A DNA stretch of 52,554 nucleotides, taken from the IMG/VR virus record IMGVR_UViG_3300037193_000521, positions 1 to 52,554 of that record. One strand, 5' to 3'. Below the pieces are notes generated by a model. It had not been told where the DNA came from. It saw only the letters and a list, made by a program, of their open reading frames with translations, and did no database searches. Below are positions 41,057 to 49,704 of this stretch, piece after piece; positions within the stretch are counted from its first letter, which is position 1, and each line of letters opens with the position of its first letter. The DNA is from a virus. The translations under genes were made by a program, and so were the position numbers.

Positions 41057-41983
41057 ATGAGCGATAGCGCAACGAACGACGAGATCCTGGCCGGCATGAC
41101 GGCCGAGGAAATCGAGCTGAGGAAGCAACTGGAAGAGGAAGGCGCCGGCGACGGCGACGAAGGCACGGACGACGACCAGGACGAGGGCGGTGATGACGAC
41201 GGCGAAAACGAAGGCGCGGATGGTGATGACGCTGGCGCTGCTGATGCCGGTGACGATGGCGCAGCCGATGCTGGCGAAGGCGATGACGGCCAGCCTGCCG
41301 GCGATGACGCGGGCGAACAGGGCGCAGCGACGAGCGAACCGCCACGCGCGCCCCTGCTGGTAGCCGAAGCGCCGGCCGACGCTGACGTCAAGCTCAAGGA
41401 GATTGCGGACAAGAAGGCCGAGCTGCGCAAGCAGTACGACGACGGCGGCATCACCTTCGACGAGTACGAGGCCCAAAAGGACGAGCTGAACGACCAGAAG
41501 ACCGAGATCGAGCTGGCCGTGCGCGAGGCGAACCTGGCGCAGAAGCTCGAAGCCCAGCGCCAGCAGAACCAGTGGGATGCCGACTGCGCATCGTTCCTGG
41601 ACGCGCACAAGGACCATTACAAGGGCGAGGCCAACGTCGAGCGGTTTTCCGACCTGAACGAGATGATCAAGGCGATTGCCAAGATGCCTCGCTACGCTCA
41701 ACTGACCGGACCGCAACTGCTGGAGAAGGCACACGAGCTGACCCTGACCGCGCGCGGTGAGGCGGTCGCCAAGCCGGCGCCCAAGGCCGACGCCAAGCCA
41801 GCCAAGCCTGCCGCCGTGCCGAAGCCTAATCTGCCGCCGAACATCGGCAAGGTGCCAGCTGCAGCGCAAAGCGACACCGGCGAGGGCCGCTTCGCTGCGC
41901 TGGAGAAGCTGGACGGCTTCGCACTGGAAAAGGCCCTGGCGAAGATGTCGGACGCCGACCGCGAAGCCTTCTACGCTCAATAA
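41057..41983 (+). CDS. Scaffolding protein
   Basis: 308 residues from ATG 41057 behind AAGGAG. Residues about 30-95 are a very acidic Asp/Glu/Gly/Ala region, then a coiled-coil stretch (KLKEIADKKAELRKQYDDGG, LNDQKTEIELAVREANL), then a Lys/Pro/Ala-rich linker and a helical C-terminus (FAALEKLDGFALEKALAKM). Position before the capsid gene and composition fit a head scaffold released after assembly. Confidence 0.82.
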   Translation: MSDSATNDEILAGMTAEEIELRKQLEEEGAGDGDEGTDDDQDEGGDDDGENEGADGDDAGAADAGDDGAADAGEGDDGQPAGDDAGEQGAATSEPPRAPLLVAEAPADADVKLKEIADKKAELRKQYDDGGITFDEYEAQKDELNDQKTEIELAVREANLAQKLEAQRQQNQWDADCASFLDAHKDHYKGEANVERFSDLNEMIKAIAKMPRYAQLTGPQLLEKAHELTLTARGEAVAKPAPKADAKPAKPAAVPKPNLPPNIGKVPAAAQSDTGEGRFAALEKLDGFALEKALAKMSDADREAFYAQ

Positions 41984-42003
41984 CCAACCGCTAAGAGGAC
42001 ACC

Positions 42004-42198
42004 TTGCTCAAGATCGACCTGAAACCGGGGGAGGCCATCACCATCGGCAACGTCGTGGTGACCTTGGAAGAGAAGTCAGGAAAGCTCGCCCGGCTGTCGG
42101 TCCAGGCCGATAGGTCGATCCCGGTGAAGCGGGTGACCGCCGGGCAAGGAGGAATCGCCAAGCTGGTCGCGGAGAACGGCATTACGCACAAGCCGTAG
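42004..42198 (+). CDS. CsrA-like small protein
   Basis: 64 residues from TTG 42004 behind AGAGGAC. The pattern LKIDLKPGEAITIGNVVVTLEEKSG followed by ARLSVQADRSIPVKRV follows CsrA strand by strand: PGE.I.IG, then a Gly turn, R-L-S-V-A and a V-K-R at the RNA-binding end. CsrA binds GGA in mRNA leaders and controls translation. If this works the same way it could regulate capsid or host mRNAs. Sequence similarity is modest. Confidence 0.55.
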   Translation: MLKIDLKPGEAITIGNVVVTLEEKSGKLARLSVQADRSIPVKRVTAGQGGIAKLVAENGITHKP

Positions 42199-42221
42199 TC
42201 GTTTCTTCGCGGCCTATATGG

Positions 42222-42250
42222 TTGCATTTTCAAACCACCTGCCTAATAAT
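42222..42250 (+). promoter_or_regulatory. Promoter before the capsid gene
   Basis: TTGCAT (42222-42227), 16-base spacer TTTCAAACCACCTGCC, then TAATAAT (42244-42250). The first half of the spacer is identical to the leftward early promoter; the operator half is degenerate. It would allow extra capsid mRNA. Confidence 0.65.
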
Positions 42251-42315
42251 CGCACCATCTTCGCAGGCGCAGGAGTGCTCGAAGGGATCAATTAACCTTT
42301 GTGAAAGGCACTCCT

Positions 42316-43419
42316 ATGGCTACCACGCAGTTCGGCACCAACAACCCGATGACCCAGAAGAAGTGGTCGTCGGGCCTGGCCTATGATCAGGCCAAGCAGT
42401 CTTACTTCACCGGCCGTTTCGTCGGTGAGTCGGACAACCACATCATCCAACAGAAGAACGACCTGGCTTCCGACGAGGGCGACCGCATCTCGTTCGACCT
42501 GTGCGTCCAGCTCCGCAACAAGCCGACCTACGGCGACGATCGCGTGGAAGGCAAGGAAGAAAAGCTGAAGTTCTTCACCGACGAAGTGCGCATCGACCAG
42601 GTGCGTCACTCGATCTCCCTGGGCGGCCGCATGAGCCGCAAGCGCATCGCGCACGACCTGCGCAAAGTCGGCAAGGACCGCATGTCGGGCTACTTCGCCA
42701 AGCTGACCGACGAATTCATGTTCATGTACCTGTCGGGCGCGCGCGGCTCGAACGAGGACTTCATCGAAGACACCACCTTCACCGGCTTCGCTGGCAACTC
42801 GTTCCAGGCCCCGGATGCCGATCACATCCTGTACGGTGGCTCGGCCACCTCGAAGGCGTCGCTGACCGCGAACGACAAGATGACCCGTGCGGTCGTCGAG
42901 CGCGCCGTCAACAAGGCATCGATGATGCAGGCCCGCAACCCGAAGACCGCCAACATGGTCCCGGTCACCAACGGTGCCGAAGAACAGTACGTGATGGTCA
43001 TGTCGAAAGACCAGGAATACGACCTGCGCAACGCTGACGCCACGGGCTGGCTGGAAATCCAGAAGGCTGCCGCCGCTGCCGAAGGCAAGAGCAACCCGAT
43101 CTTCCGTGGCGGCCTGGGCATGATCAACAACGTGGTCCTGCACTCGCACCGTTCGGTGATCCGCTTCAACGACTACGGCGCCGGCTCCAACGTCAACGCA
43201 GCACGCGCCTTGTTCATGGGCCGCCAGGCTGGTGTCGTCGCTTACGGTAACGCCGGCGGCGGCGTGCGCTTCTCGTGGGAAGAAACCGAGAAGGACTACA
43301 AGAACGAGCCGGGCCTGGCCTGCGGCTTCATCGGCGGCATCAAGAAGACCCGCTTCAACGAAGCCGACTTCGGCGTGCTGTCGATCGACACCGCAGCCAA
43401 AGACCCGAACGCAGCCTAA
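42316..43419 (+). CDS. Major capsid protein, N4-gp56 family
   Basis: 367 residues from ATG 42316 (an in-frame GTG at 42301 is possible). The N-terminus MATTQFGTNNPM, then WSSGLAYDQAKQSYFTG and DRISFDLCVQLRNKPTYGDDRVEGKEE are typical of this HK97-fold family. DEFMFMYLSGARG and the C-terminal GYFRGGVRFSWEE-like strand (here GGVRFSWEETEKD) also match. It is preceded by the scaffold and its own promoter. It forms the icosahedral head. Confidence 0.92.
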   Translation: MATTQFGTNNPMTQKKWSSGLAYDQAKQSYFTGRFVGESDNHIIQQKNDLASDEGDRISFDLCVQLRNKPTYGDDRVEGKEEKLKFFTDEVRIDQVRHSISLGGRMSRKRIAHDLRKVGKDRMSGYFAKLTDEFMFMYLSGARGSNEDFIEDTTFTGFAGNSFQAPDADHILYGGSATSKASLTANDKMTRAVVERAVNKASMMQARNPKTANMVPVTNGAEEQYVMVMSKDQEYDLRNADATGWLEIQKAAAAAEGKSNPIFRGGLGMINNVVLHSHRSVIRFNDYGAGSNVNAARALFMGRQAGVVAYGNAGGGVRFSWEETEKDYKNEPGLACGFIGGIKKTRFNEADFGVLSIDTAAKDPNAA

Positions 43420-43427
43420 TGCGTGAC

Positions 43428-43448
43428 GGCCCGGTGACGAGCCGGGCC
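43428..43448 (+). terminator. Hairpin after the capsid gene
   Basis: GGCCCGG/CCGGGCC (7 bp) with a seven-base loop, nine bases after the stop. A T-rich stretch comes only about 20 bases later, so it may act as a partial terminator or as an mRNA stabiliser. Confidence 0.5.
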
Positions 43449-43486
43449 TGATCGCTCGCGTCAACATTCTTTTTCTGGAGCTTTAC

Positions 43487-43969
43487 ATGGCTACTTACGC
43501 ATCGAAATTCACCAGCGACGTGCTGACCACCGTGGCCGGCGCCTGCGCTGGCGACGTGGTCGTCAACGACTACTTCTACGACCTGCCGACCACGCAGAAC
43601 GTCGCCGGCAACATCATCGACATCGGCACCCTGCCTGGTGGTCACACCGTCTCGGACGTTATCCTGGCGCCGGACGACCTGGACACCAACGGCACGCCGA
43701 CCCTCACCCTGGACGTCGGAATCATGTCCGGCACCCCGGGCGACACCGTCTCGGCTCGTACCTGCGGCGCTGAAATCTTCTCGGCATCGACCGCCGGCCA
43801 ATCCGGCGCGGTGGCGCGTCCGACCCTGAAATCGGCATTCACAATCGCCGCGACCGAAAGCGACCGCTCGATTGGCGTCAAGATTGTGGCGCAGTCGGCA
43901 ACCGCTGCAGCCGGCCGCATCCGCCTGCGCGTGTTCATGCACGCAGCCGACCGCAACGTCACCTTCTAA
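43487..43969 (+). CDS. Probable head decoration or structural protein
   Basis: 160 residues, beta-rich, with Thr/Ala/Gly runs and no catalytic motif. It lies right after the capsid gene, where phages place decoration proteins. Start ATG 43487 with GGAG upstream. Its regular sequence (LTLDVGIMSGTPGD, RIRLRVFMHAADRNV) fits a beta-sandwich. Confidence 0.72.
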   Translation: MATYASKFTSDVLTTVAGACAGDVVVNDYFYDLPTTQNVAGNIIDIGTLPGGHTVSDVILAPDDLDTNGTPTLTLDVGIMSGTPGDTVSARTCGAEIFSASTAGQSGAVARPTLKSAFTIAATESDRSIGVKIVAQSATAAAGRIRLRVFMHAADRNVTF

Positions 43970-43982
43970 GTGGCCTGACCTG

Positions 43983-44006
43983 GTGGGGGCTTCGGCCCCT
44001 ACTTTC
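43983..44006 (+). terminator. Likely terminator after the decoration gene
   Basis: An 8-bp stem (43983-43990 with 43995-44002, one G-U pair) closes a TTCG loop and is followed by TTTC. Confidence 0.6.
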
Positions 44007-44032
44007 ACATCAATCACACATCGGGAGAGAGC

Positions 44033-44602
44033 ATGGACATCGAATGCAAACTGAAGCGTGAAGGCGGTAGCTTCGTTGAGCTGGGCAAGAACACCTATCA
44101 CTTCGCCCCGCGCGAAGACGGCGCGCACGTCGCCACCGTCGCCATTGAGGCGCACCAGGAGCGCCTGCTGTCCATACCTGAAGCCTACAAGCCATACCTG
44201 AAGGGCGCCAAGCCTGTCGCAGCGCCCGTGAGCGCTCCGGTGCAGGCGCCGACCGAACAACCGGTCGCGCAGGTCGACGTCGAAATCCTGCTCGGCTCGT
44301 CCGAACACCCGGCCAGCTTCGACATCAACGGCAAGACCTACCAGCTCGGCGACGTGGTCGCGATAGCGCACCTGCAATCGGGCCTTGAAGCCGACCAGTG
44401 GAACGCCCTCTCCGACGAGGACCGCGCCGACCTGATCGACGCCCAGCTCGACAAGCTCGCGGCCGACACCAACGGCGACGGCGAAGTCGACAACGCCGAG
44501 GAGCGCGCCGCCCTGGTCAAAGAGTACGAAGCCAAGTTCAACAAGAAGCCCAACGGCCGCATGTCGATCGCCAAGATCCGCGAAGCCCTCGCAGCAGAAT
44601 AA
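44033..44602 (+). CDS. Head-cluster protein with EF-hand-like calcium loop
   Basis: 189 residues. The first 60 form a beta-rich domain (ECKLKREGGSFVELGKNTYHF); then a Pro/Ala linker (65-78), a second small domain and DTNGDGEVDNAEE near 144-156, which has all ligands of a canonical EF-hand loop (D1, N3, D5, E7 backbone, D9, E12). The end is helical with a Lys-rich part. A structural protein stabilised by calcium is likely. Confidence 0.72.
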   Translation: MDIECKLKREGGSFVELGKNTYHFAPREDGAHVATVAIEAHQERLLSIPEAYKPYLKGAKPVAAPVSAPVQAPTEQPVAQVDVEILLGSSEHPASFDINGKTYQLGDVVAIAHLQSGLEADQWNALSDEDRADLIDAQLDKLAADTNGDGEVDNAEERAALVKEYEAKFNKKPNGRMSIAKIREALAAE

Positions 44603-44611
44603 GGAACCAAC

Positions 44612-46270
44612 ATGCAGCAGTACGCCGATGTCGTTCTGGACCCGAAGGGCAATGTCATCAAGGCCGCGTCCGTGCGCGTGCTGCTGCTCGATAACACCCT
44701 TGCCACCATCTATTCCGCCAATGGCGGCACACCGACGTCCAACCCGTTGACCACCGACACGCTCGGGCGCTTCGCGTTCTATGCTGCCAACGGCGACTAC
44801 AAGCTGGAAATCTCGGTCGCGGGCACGGTAATCACAACGGTCGGGCCGGTGACGCTGTTCGATGTGGATGACGCCGGCCTTGCGACGCTGTCTGATCTTC
44901 AGGCACAGGCAACCGCGACGTTTGTTGGCGGCACAACGACTGCAGCAATTCAGGCAGTGCTCGACACCTTGCCGGCCCGTGTGGTCGTGCGCGCGGGCGT
45001 GCGCAACCTGGCGGCACCACTGGTGATCAAGAACAGCGACATCGAGCTGGTATTCGAGCCTGGCGCGAAGCTGGTGGCAGCCGCGTCGATGTCGGCCATG
45101 ATCTACAGCGAGGACAAGCACCGCGTCACCATCGTCCCGCCTGAGATGGACGGTGCCGGCTTGGCTGAAACCTGCATCCACTCCCGCTGCGTGGCCGCCA
45201 GCGTCGAGGATTTCCGAGTGGAAGACGGCGGCAAACTGTACGGGACAGCAACCGATGCTGTCTCGCTGTCGAAGGCCGCCATTCTGGTCGACAGTTTGGC
45301 AGGGGAAGGCGGCGCATTTCGTCACAAACGGGTGCGGATCGTTCGCCCGGTAATCGGCACCTGCGGCACGCATGGCGCGCTGGCCGCCTACGCCGATGAT
45401 GTGCACTTCCTGCTCGCCAGGATTGACGGCGCGGCCAATCACGGCTTCGAGGCGGTAGGCTGCACCGATGTGACCGTAGCGTTCTGCCAAGTCGACAACT
45501 GCGGCCTGTCGGCGCTTGGCGTCGGCTCCAAGACCAGGGGCTTCCTGATTGCCTTCAATCGAGGCAAGAACAACGGCGGCGACGGGACCATCACGGTCGA
45601 GCACAACAGCGTCCAGGGGGCAGTCTACAAGAACGATTTCAAGGACTGCCGCACCGTGGGCATCAATATCAGCTGGGCAGACGAGAGCCTGGCTGGCGAG
45701 CCGCACAACAAGTGCCAGGATGTGGATGTGATCGACAATGTGCTGTGGGCAAAGGCTGGCGTTGTGACATTTCAGGCGATCAATGCCTACAGTGGTGACG
45801 GCGCCGCGCGCGGCAAGCGCCTGACTGTGCGAGGCAACAAGTCGCGCGGCTTCAACGGCGGGGCAGTCATCACGCGCTTTGATCACGTCGATTACCTGGA
45901 CAATCGGGCCGACGACCTGAAGGGAGCGAATACCTACGTGGCGAAGTTTGCAGCAGTCAGCTTCGCCACCACCGGAAACAACTCGACCGACACCGATACG
46001 GGCGACCACGCCATCCAGATCATCGCCGACGACGGCGGCACGCACTGCGACCGCATCAGCGTGCGCGGCGGCTACATCTTCGCCGCAGGCAGCGGCGCCA
46101 AGGCGTGCATCAAGATCGACGGCACCGGCATCCACCACGTCTCTGGCATCGGCACCAATGGCGCGCTCCACCACGTCCTGATGACCGGCGCATCCTCGTG
46201 CCAGGCTGGAGGCAACTGGGGCAATCTGGCCGGGGCAAGCGTAAGCGGCGGCACCCTGACGCCTTGGTAA
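44612..46270 (+). CDS. Tailspike with beta-helix
   Basis: 552 residues. The N-terminal 80 residues (VVLDPKGNVIKAASVRVLLLD, GGTPTSNPLTTDTLGRFAFYA, DYKLEISVAG) form a head-binding beta-sandwich seen on many phage tailspikes. The rest has the repeating pattern of a right-handed parallel beta-helix with inserted polar loops, usual for polysaccharide-binding or degrading spikes. No clear catalytic triad can be read. It lies early in the tail region, right after the head genes. Confidence 0.8.
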   Translation: MQQYADVVLDPKGNVIKAASVRVLLLDNTLATIYSANGGTPTSNPLTTDTLGRFAFYAANGDYKLEISVAGTVITTVGPVTLFDVDDAGLATLSDLQAQATATFVGGTTTAAIQAVLDTLPARVVVRAGVRNLAAPLVIKNSDIELVFEPGAKLVAAASMSAMIYSEDKHRVTIVPPEMDGAGLAETCIHSRCVAASVEDFRVEDGGKLYGTATDAVSLSKAAILVDSLAGEGGAFRHKRVRIVRPVIGTCGTHGALAAYADDVHFLLARIDGAANHGFEAVGCTDVTVAFCQVDNCGLSALGVGSKTRGFLIAFNRGKNNGGDGTITVEHNSVQGAVYKNDFKDCRTVGINISWADESLAGEPHNKCQDVDVIDNVLWAKAGVVTFQAINAYSGDGAARGKRLTVRGNKSRGFNGGAVITRFDHVDYLDNRADDLKGANTYVAKFAAVSFATTGNNSTDTDTGDHAIQIIADDGGTHCDRISVRGGYIFAAGSGAKACIKIDGTGIHHVSGIGTNGALHHVLMTGASSCQAGGNWGNLAGASVSGGTLTPW

Positions 46271-46293
46271 CCTGATCACAGAGGGCGCAACCC

Positions 46294-46989
46294 ATGACCA
46301 TCACCATCAACTACACCGCGCCGCCGACATCGGTTGCGCAGAACATCGTCCAGATCGAGGTGGCCGACTTGCTGCGCCGCATGGGCAACCTCATGCTCGA
46401 CGCCGAGCACATCCGCTGGACCACCGAAGAGGCGATCGACTGGTTCAACGACGGCGCGCGAGAGATCGTGCTGCGCCGCCCTGCTGCTCGTGCCGTCACC
46501 AAGCTGATCGCGCTCACCCCTGGCACCTACCAGCAGGCGCCGCAGGGCACCAGCCAGGTGCTGGACGTCGTGCGCAACATCAAGGCCGACGGCAAACCTG
46601 GGCGGGCGATCCGCATCACTGACCGCCAGCAGATGGATGCAGTGGACCCGGACTGGCACAGCGCGCGCGCCGGCGAGACGCGCCACTACATGCTCGACGA
46701 GCGCAGCCCGACCGCCTTCTACGTCTACCCGCCGGCCAATGAGGACGCCCTGGTCGAAGCCCTGCTCGCCGAGCCGCCGCCGGCCGTCACCCAGGTGACC
46801 GACTCGATCGACATGCGCATCGAGTTCCTGGGCGCCATCCTGCACTGGGCCGTCTACCGCTGCCACACCAAGGACAGCGAGTACGCGCAAGGTTCCGTAG
46901 CCGCACTGCACTACCAGGCTTTCACCGATGCGATCGGCGCACCCGCGCAGGCCGCCCAAGTCAACTCTGCCACTCAGAACAGCGCCTGA
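46294..46989 (+). CDS. Head-to-tail adaptor protein
   Basis: 231 residues. The N-terminal half (IVQIEVADLLRRMGNLMLDAEHIRWTTEEAIDWFNDG) has the helical start of the DUF6682-type phage adaptors, and YVYPPANEDALVEALLAEPP is typical of the second half. Likely part of the ring below the portal. Overlaps the next gene by one base. Confidence 0.8.
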   Translation: MTITINYTAPPTSVAQNIVQIEVADLLRRMGNLMLDAEHIRWTTEEAIDWFNDGAREIVLRRPAARAVTKLIALTPGTYQQAPQGTSQVLDVVRNIKADGKPGRAIRITDRQQMDAVDPDWHSARAGETRHYMLDERSPTAFYVYPPANEDALVEALLAEPPPAVTQVTDSIDMRIEFLGAILHWAVYRCHTKDSEYAQGSVAALHYQAFTDAIGAPAQAAQVNSATQNSA

Positions 46990-47609
46990 TGAAACCACTC
47001 GACGCCTTCCTCAACAAGATCAACCCGTATGCGCCGGGCTGCGCGATCCCGACCGCTTTCAACGCGATCCGGGATGCGGCCATCGAGTTCTGCGAGAGAA
47101 CACGCCTGTGGCGCTGGGAGGACGAATTTGACGTGTCGGCCTCCGACGCCGAGGCGATCAGCACGCCCTACGGTTCGGTCCTGCTCGACATCGAGAAGGT
47201 CAGCTTCGACGGCGAACCGCTCGAACCCAAGACCGTCGCCTGGCTGGATGAGCACATGAACGGCTGGCGCACCGGCGCCGTCGCGGGCCAGCCGAAGTAC
47301 CTGACCCAGTTGGAGCTGAACACGATCCGCCTTGTTCCCGGCCAAGCGGGAACGGTGAACATCAGCGTCTGGCTCAAGCCGTCACAGGACTGCATGGACT
47401 TGCCCGCCTTCCTGTCCGACCAGTTCCGGGAAGTCATCGCCCACGGCGCGCTGGGGCGCATCCTCATGATGCCGTCTCAGCCCTTCACCAATGGCGACCT
47501 GGGCGCCGGGTTCCTCGCCAGCTTCGAGAGCAAGCTGACGCAGCTATCGGGCAAGGGCATCACGGGTCAGCAGCGTGCGCGCGTGCGCACCCGAGCATCC
47601 TTCATGTAA
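46989..47609 (+). CDS. Virion protein (head-tail connector or tail tube-like)
   Basis: 206 residues. The start KPLDAFLNKINPYAPGCAIPTAFNAIRDAAIEFCERTRLWR and LSDQFREVIAHGALGRILMMP are found in a family of podovirus virion proteins that follow the adaptor. It probably takes part in the head-tail joint. Function is inferred from neighbours. Confidence 0.75.
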   Translation: MKPLDAFLNKINPYAPGCAIPTAFNAIRDAAIEFCERTRLWRWEDEFDVSASDAEAISTPYGSVLLDIEKVSFDGEPLEPKTVAWLDEHMNGWRTGAVAGQPKYLTQLELNTIRLVPGQAGTVNISVWLKPSQDCMDLPAFLSDQFREVIAHGALGRILMMPSQPFTNGDLGAGFLASFESKLTQLSGKGITGQQRARVRTRASFM

Positions 47610-47619
47610 CGGAGAACGA

Positions 47620-48048
47620 ATGAGCGCAGCATCGAACTACACCGAAGAAAACCACATGGCCGCGCTGTGCGACGGCGTCCCGTATCCGCTGCCGACCGGC
47701 ACCTGGATCTCGCTGCACACTGCCGCCCCTGGCAAGACCGGCGCCAACGAGGTGACCCTGGACGCTTGGCCGGCCTATGTGCGCCGCGACGCGGAACAGG
47801 GCGGCGCCATCGGCACGGGCTGGACCACGACGGCCAACGGCGAGCGCAAGAACGCAAAACAGCTCACGTACCCGTCGTTCAACCCGGCGAACCTGGACGC
47901 CGAGATCACGATCGTCGGCTGGACCGCGTGGGATGCGCCCGTTGGCGGCAACCCGCTGTTCGGGGCGCTGCTGGAAACGGATCGCCTTCACAAGCGGGGC
48001 GACGTGTTCGTGTTCGACATCCACGCCCTGACCGCGAAGCAGTCCTGA
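47620..48048 (+). CDS. Fibre-module virion protein
   Basis: 142 residues from ATG 47620 behind GGAGAA. GTWISLHTAAPG, then an extended beta-rich region with WTAWDAPVGGNPLFGALL and GDVFVFD. The layout resembles small virion proteins found next to fibre genes, and is similar to the product of 9797. It shares its last base with the next start (TGATG). Confidence 0.75.
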   Translation: MSAASNYTEENHMAALCDGVPYPLPTGTWISLHTAAPGKTGANEVTLDAWPAYVRRDAEQGGAIGTGWTTTANGERKNAKQLTYPSFNPANLDAEITIVGWTAWDAPVGGNPLFGALLETDRLHKRGDVFVFDIHALTAKQS

Positions 48049-48677
48049 TGGAACGCTACACGCTCAACGAAACGCCGCTCGCCGGCGCCGCGCTGATGTT
48101 CGGGCGTGGTGCCGCAGCGCAGTCGCTGATCGTGGGCGGCGCCGGGCACCTGGTCATGCAAGGCAGGCCGGCGCCGGCCGCGATGACCGTCTTGGCTGAT
48201 GGCGATGGCGTACTGGCGCAGCTCGGGCGCGGCACGGCAAACATGAGCATGAGCGCAGCAGGCCGGGCGTACCTGATCATGCGCGGCCTGGCGCGCGCGG
48301 CGCTGTTGGCGCTCGACGCCCTGGGCAACGGGGCAGTGATCCCGGCGGCGCGCGGCGTGGCGGCCATGACCATGACGGCTCTAGGGCGTGGCATGAACGC
48401 GGTGCGCGGATCGAGCGCTGCTGACCTGTTGCTGGGCGCGCAGGCGCGCGGCACGGTGGCGAAGCTCGGCGCCGGCCTGGCCGACCTGGTCATGACGGGC
48501 AGTGCTGGCATTCCGCGCCCCTTCAAGCTGCCATCCAGGTTCTCCCGCGCGCACGCCTCGCGTCAGGTGCGCGTGCCGCACGCGTCGATCACGCGTGAGC
48601 TGAATGGTGGCGATCGCACCACGGCCGTCGAGCGCGAGCACCGCACCATCATCGTTGCCCCGGAAAGGAACCCATAA
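48048..48677 (+). CDS. Virion protein with six 20-residue repeats
   Basis: 209 residues from ATG 48048. Residues about 25-145 hold six repeats of 20-21 residues of the form hydrophobic strand, G, polar, A, GRG.A, e.g. GRGTANMSMSAAGRAYLIM. The C-terminal part (RVPHASITREL, TTAVEREHRTIIVAPERN) is like the end of the LamG-like protein at 11009. Probably a fibre-associated protein; the repeats may build a beta-solenoid. Confidence 0.75.
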   Translation: MERYTLNETPLAGAALMFGRGAAAQSLIVGGAGHLVMQGRPAPAAMTVLADGDGVLAQLGRGTANMSMSAAGRAYLIMRGLARAALLALDALGNGAVIPAARGVAAMTMTALGRGMNAVRGSSAADLLLGAQARGTVAKLGAGLADLVMTGSAGIPRPFKLPSRFSRAHASRQVRVPHASITRELNGGDRTTAVEREHRTIIVAPERNP

Positions 48678-48958
48678 TGCAGGTCTTCGATAAACAGCCG
48701 GGTGACACGCTCGACTACGACGCCGATTTCACGAACTGGCTGCCCGAGGGCGACACCATCACCAGCGCCACGGCCGTGTGCGACATCACGGGCACCGATG
48801 CGCTGGAGATCATCGCCGTGTCGTGGGAATCGCCAATCGTGAAAGTCTGGGCCGAGAAGGGCGTCGACAAGGTCAACTACAAGGTCACCGTGACCGCATC
48901 GACCCAGGGCGGCCGGATCAAGGAAACTGATTTTCGCATTCGCGTGAGGGAAAAATAA
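48677..48958 (+). CDS. Small fibre or tail adaptor protein
   Basis: 93 residues, beta-sandwich-like: FDKQPGDTLDYDADFTNWLPEGDTI, TDALEIIAVSW, then VNYKVTVTASTQGGRIKETDFRIRV. Similar small proteins often precede fibre genes in Burkholderiales phages. ATG 48677 overlaps the previous stop by one base. Role inferred. Confidence 0.75.
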   Translation: MQVFDKQPGDTLDYDADFTNWLPEGDTITSATAVCDITGTDALEIIAVSWESPIVKVWAEKGVDKVNYKVTVTASTQGGRIKETDFRIRVREK

Positions 48959-49692
48959 TGGGCGTGCGCTACTCCAACAACGGGTCATCAGTGCTGGTGA
49001 ACTCGATTTCCGATTCGGCCACCAGCATCTCGATCACGCCAGGCGATGGCATCAAATATCCGGCGCTGGCTGCTGGCGACTGGTGCATGCTTACACTGGT
49101 CAAACTCGTCGGCGGCGAGCCGGTCTACGAGATCGTCAAGGCGACCGCGCGCGTGGTCGACGTGTTCACCATCGTGCGCGCCCAGGAAGGCACCCTCGCC
49201 ACCACGTTCTCGGCCGGCGACAAGGTCGACCTGCGCTTCACCGCCGACGGCTTGAACAGCAAGTTCGACAAGTCCGGTGGCACCATTACGGGCGAGGTAG
49301 ACCTGGTCGACAACGTGTTCAAGGGCGCGGTGGTGCAGGACTGCGGCAGCAAGGTCGCCACCGTTCCCGCGCCGGTTGGCACGTCGCACACCATCGACTA
49401 CCGCAACGGGTCGTACCAGGTCTGGAGCCCGCCGCCTGGGCCGTGCACCTTGACCATCACCAACTGGCCGCCCGCCGGCGTGAACGGCGAGCTGTGGATC
49501 GAGGGCGCAAACCTGGGGCAATGCACGATCACGACGTCTGTTGCGCTGGACTACCTGAAACCGGACGGCACCTATGCGACCACGACGTCGATGAACACCA
49601 ACCAGGGCGCGACGCTGCGCAATACCGGCATCGACAACGTCCTGATCTGGGGGCGCGAAGGCGCGCCGAAACGCGCGAAGGTGGCGCGCTAA
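48958..49692 (+). CDS. Tail fibre-type protein
   Basis: 244 residues. The N-terminal 100 residues (YSNNGSSVLVNSISDSATSISI, YEIVKATARVVDVFTIVRAQEGT) match the shaft-base domain of phage fibres that is shared with the protein at 50369. Then FDKSGGTITGEVDLVDN, a repeat typical of short fibres, and a beta-rich tip. Likely a receptor-binding component. Confidence 0.82.
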   Translation: MGVRYSNNGSSVLVNSISDSATSISITPGDGIKYPALAAGDWCMLTLVKLVGGEPVYEIVKATARVVDVFTIVRAQEGTLATTFSAGDKVDLRFTADGLNSKFDKSGGTITGEVDLVDNVFKGAVVQDCGSKVATVPAPVGTSHTIDYRNGSYQVWSPPPGPCTLTITNWPPAGVNGELWIEGANLGQCTITTSVALDYLKPDGTYATTTSMNTNQGATLRNTGIDNVLIWGREGAPKRAKVAR

Positions 49693-49704
49693 CATGGAGA
49701 AGAC

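Noticed and set aside
43355-46279. A leftward frame of 974 codons opposite the capsid to tailspike genes
   Set aside because: Mirror of GC-rich genes with clear motifs on the other strand.
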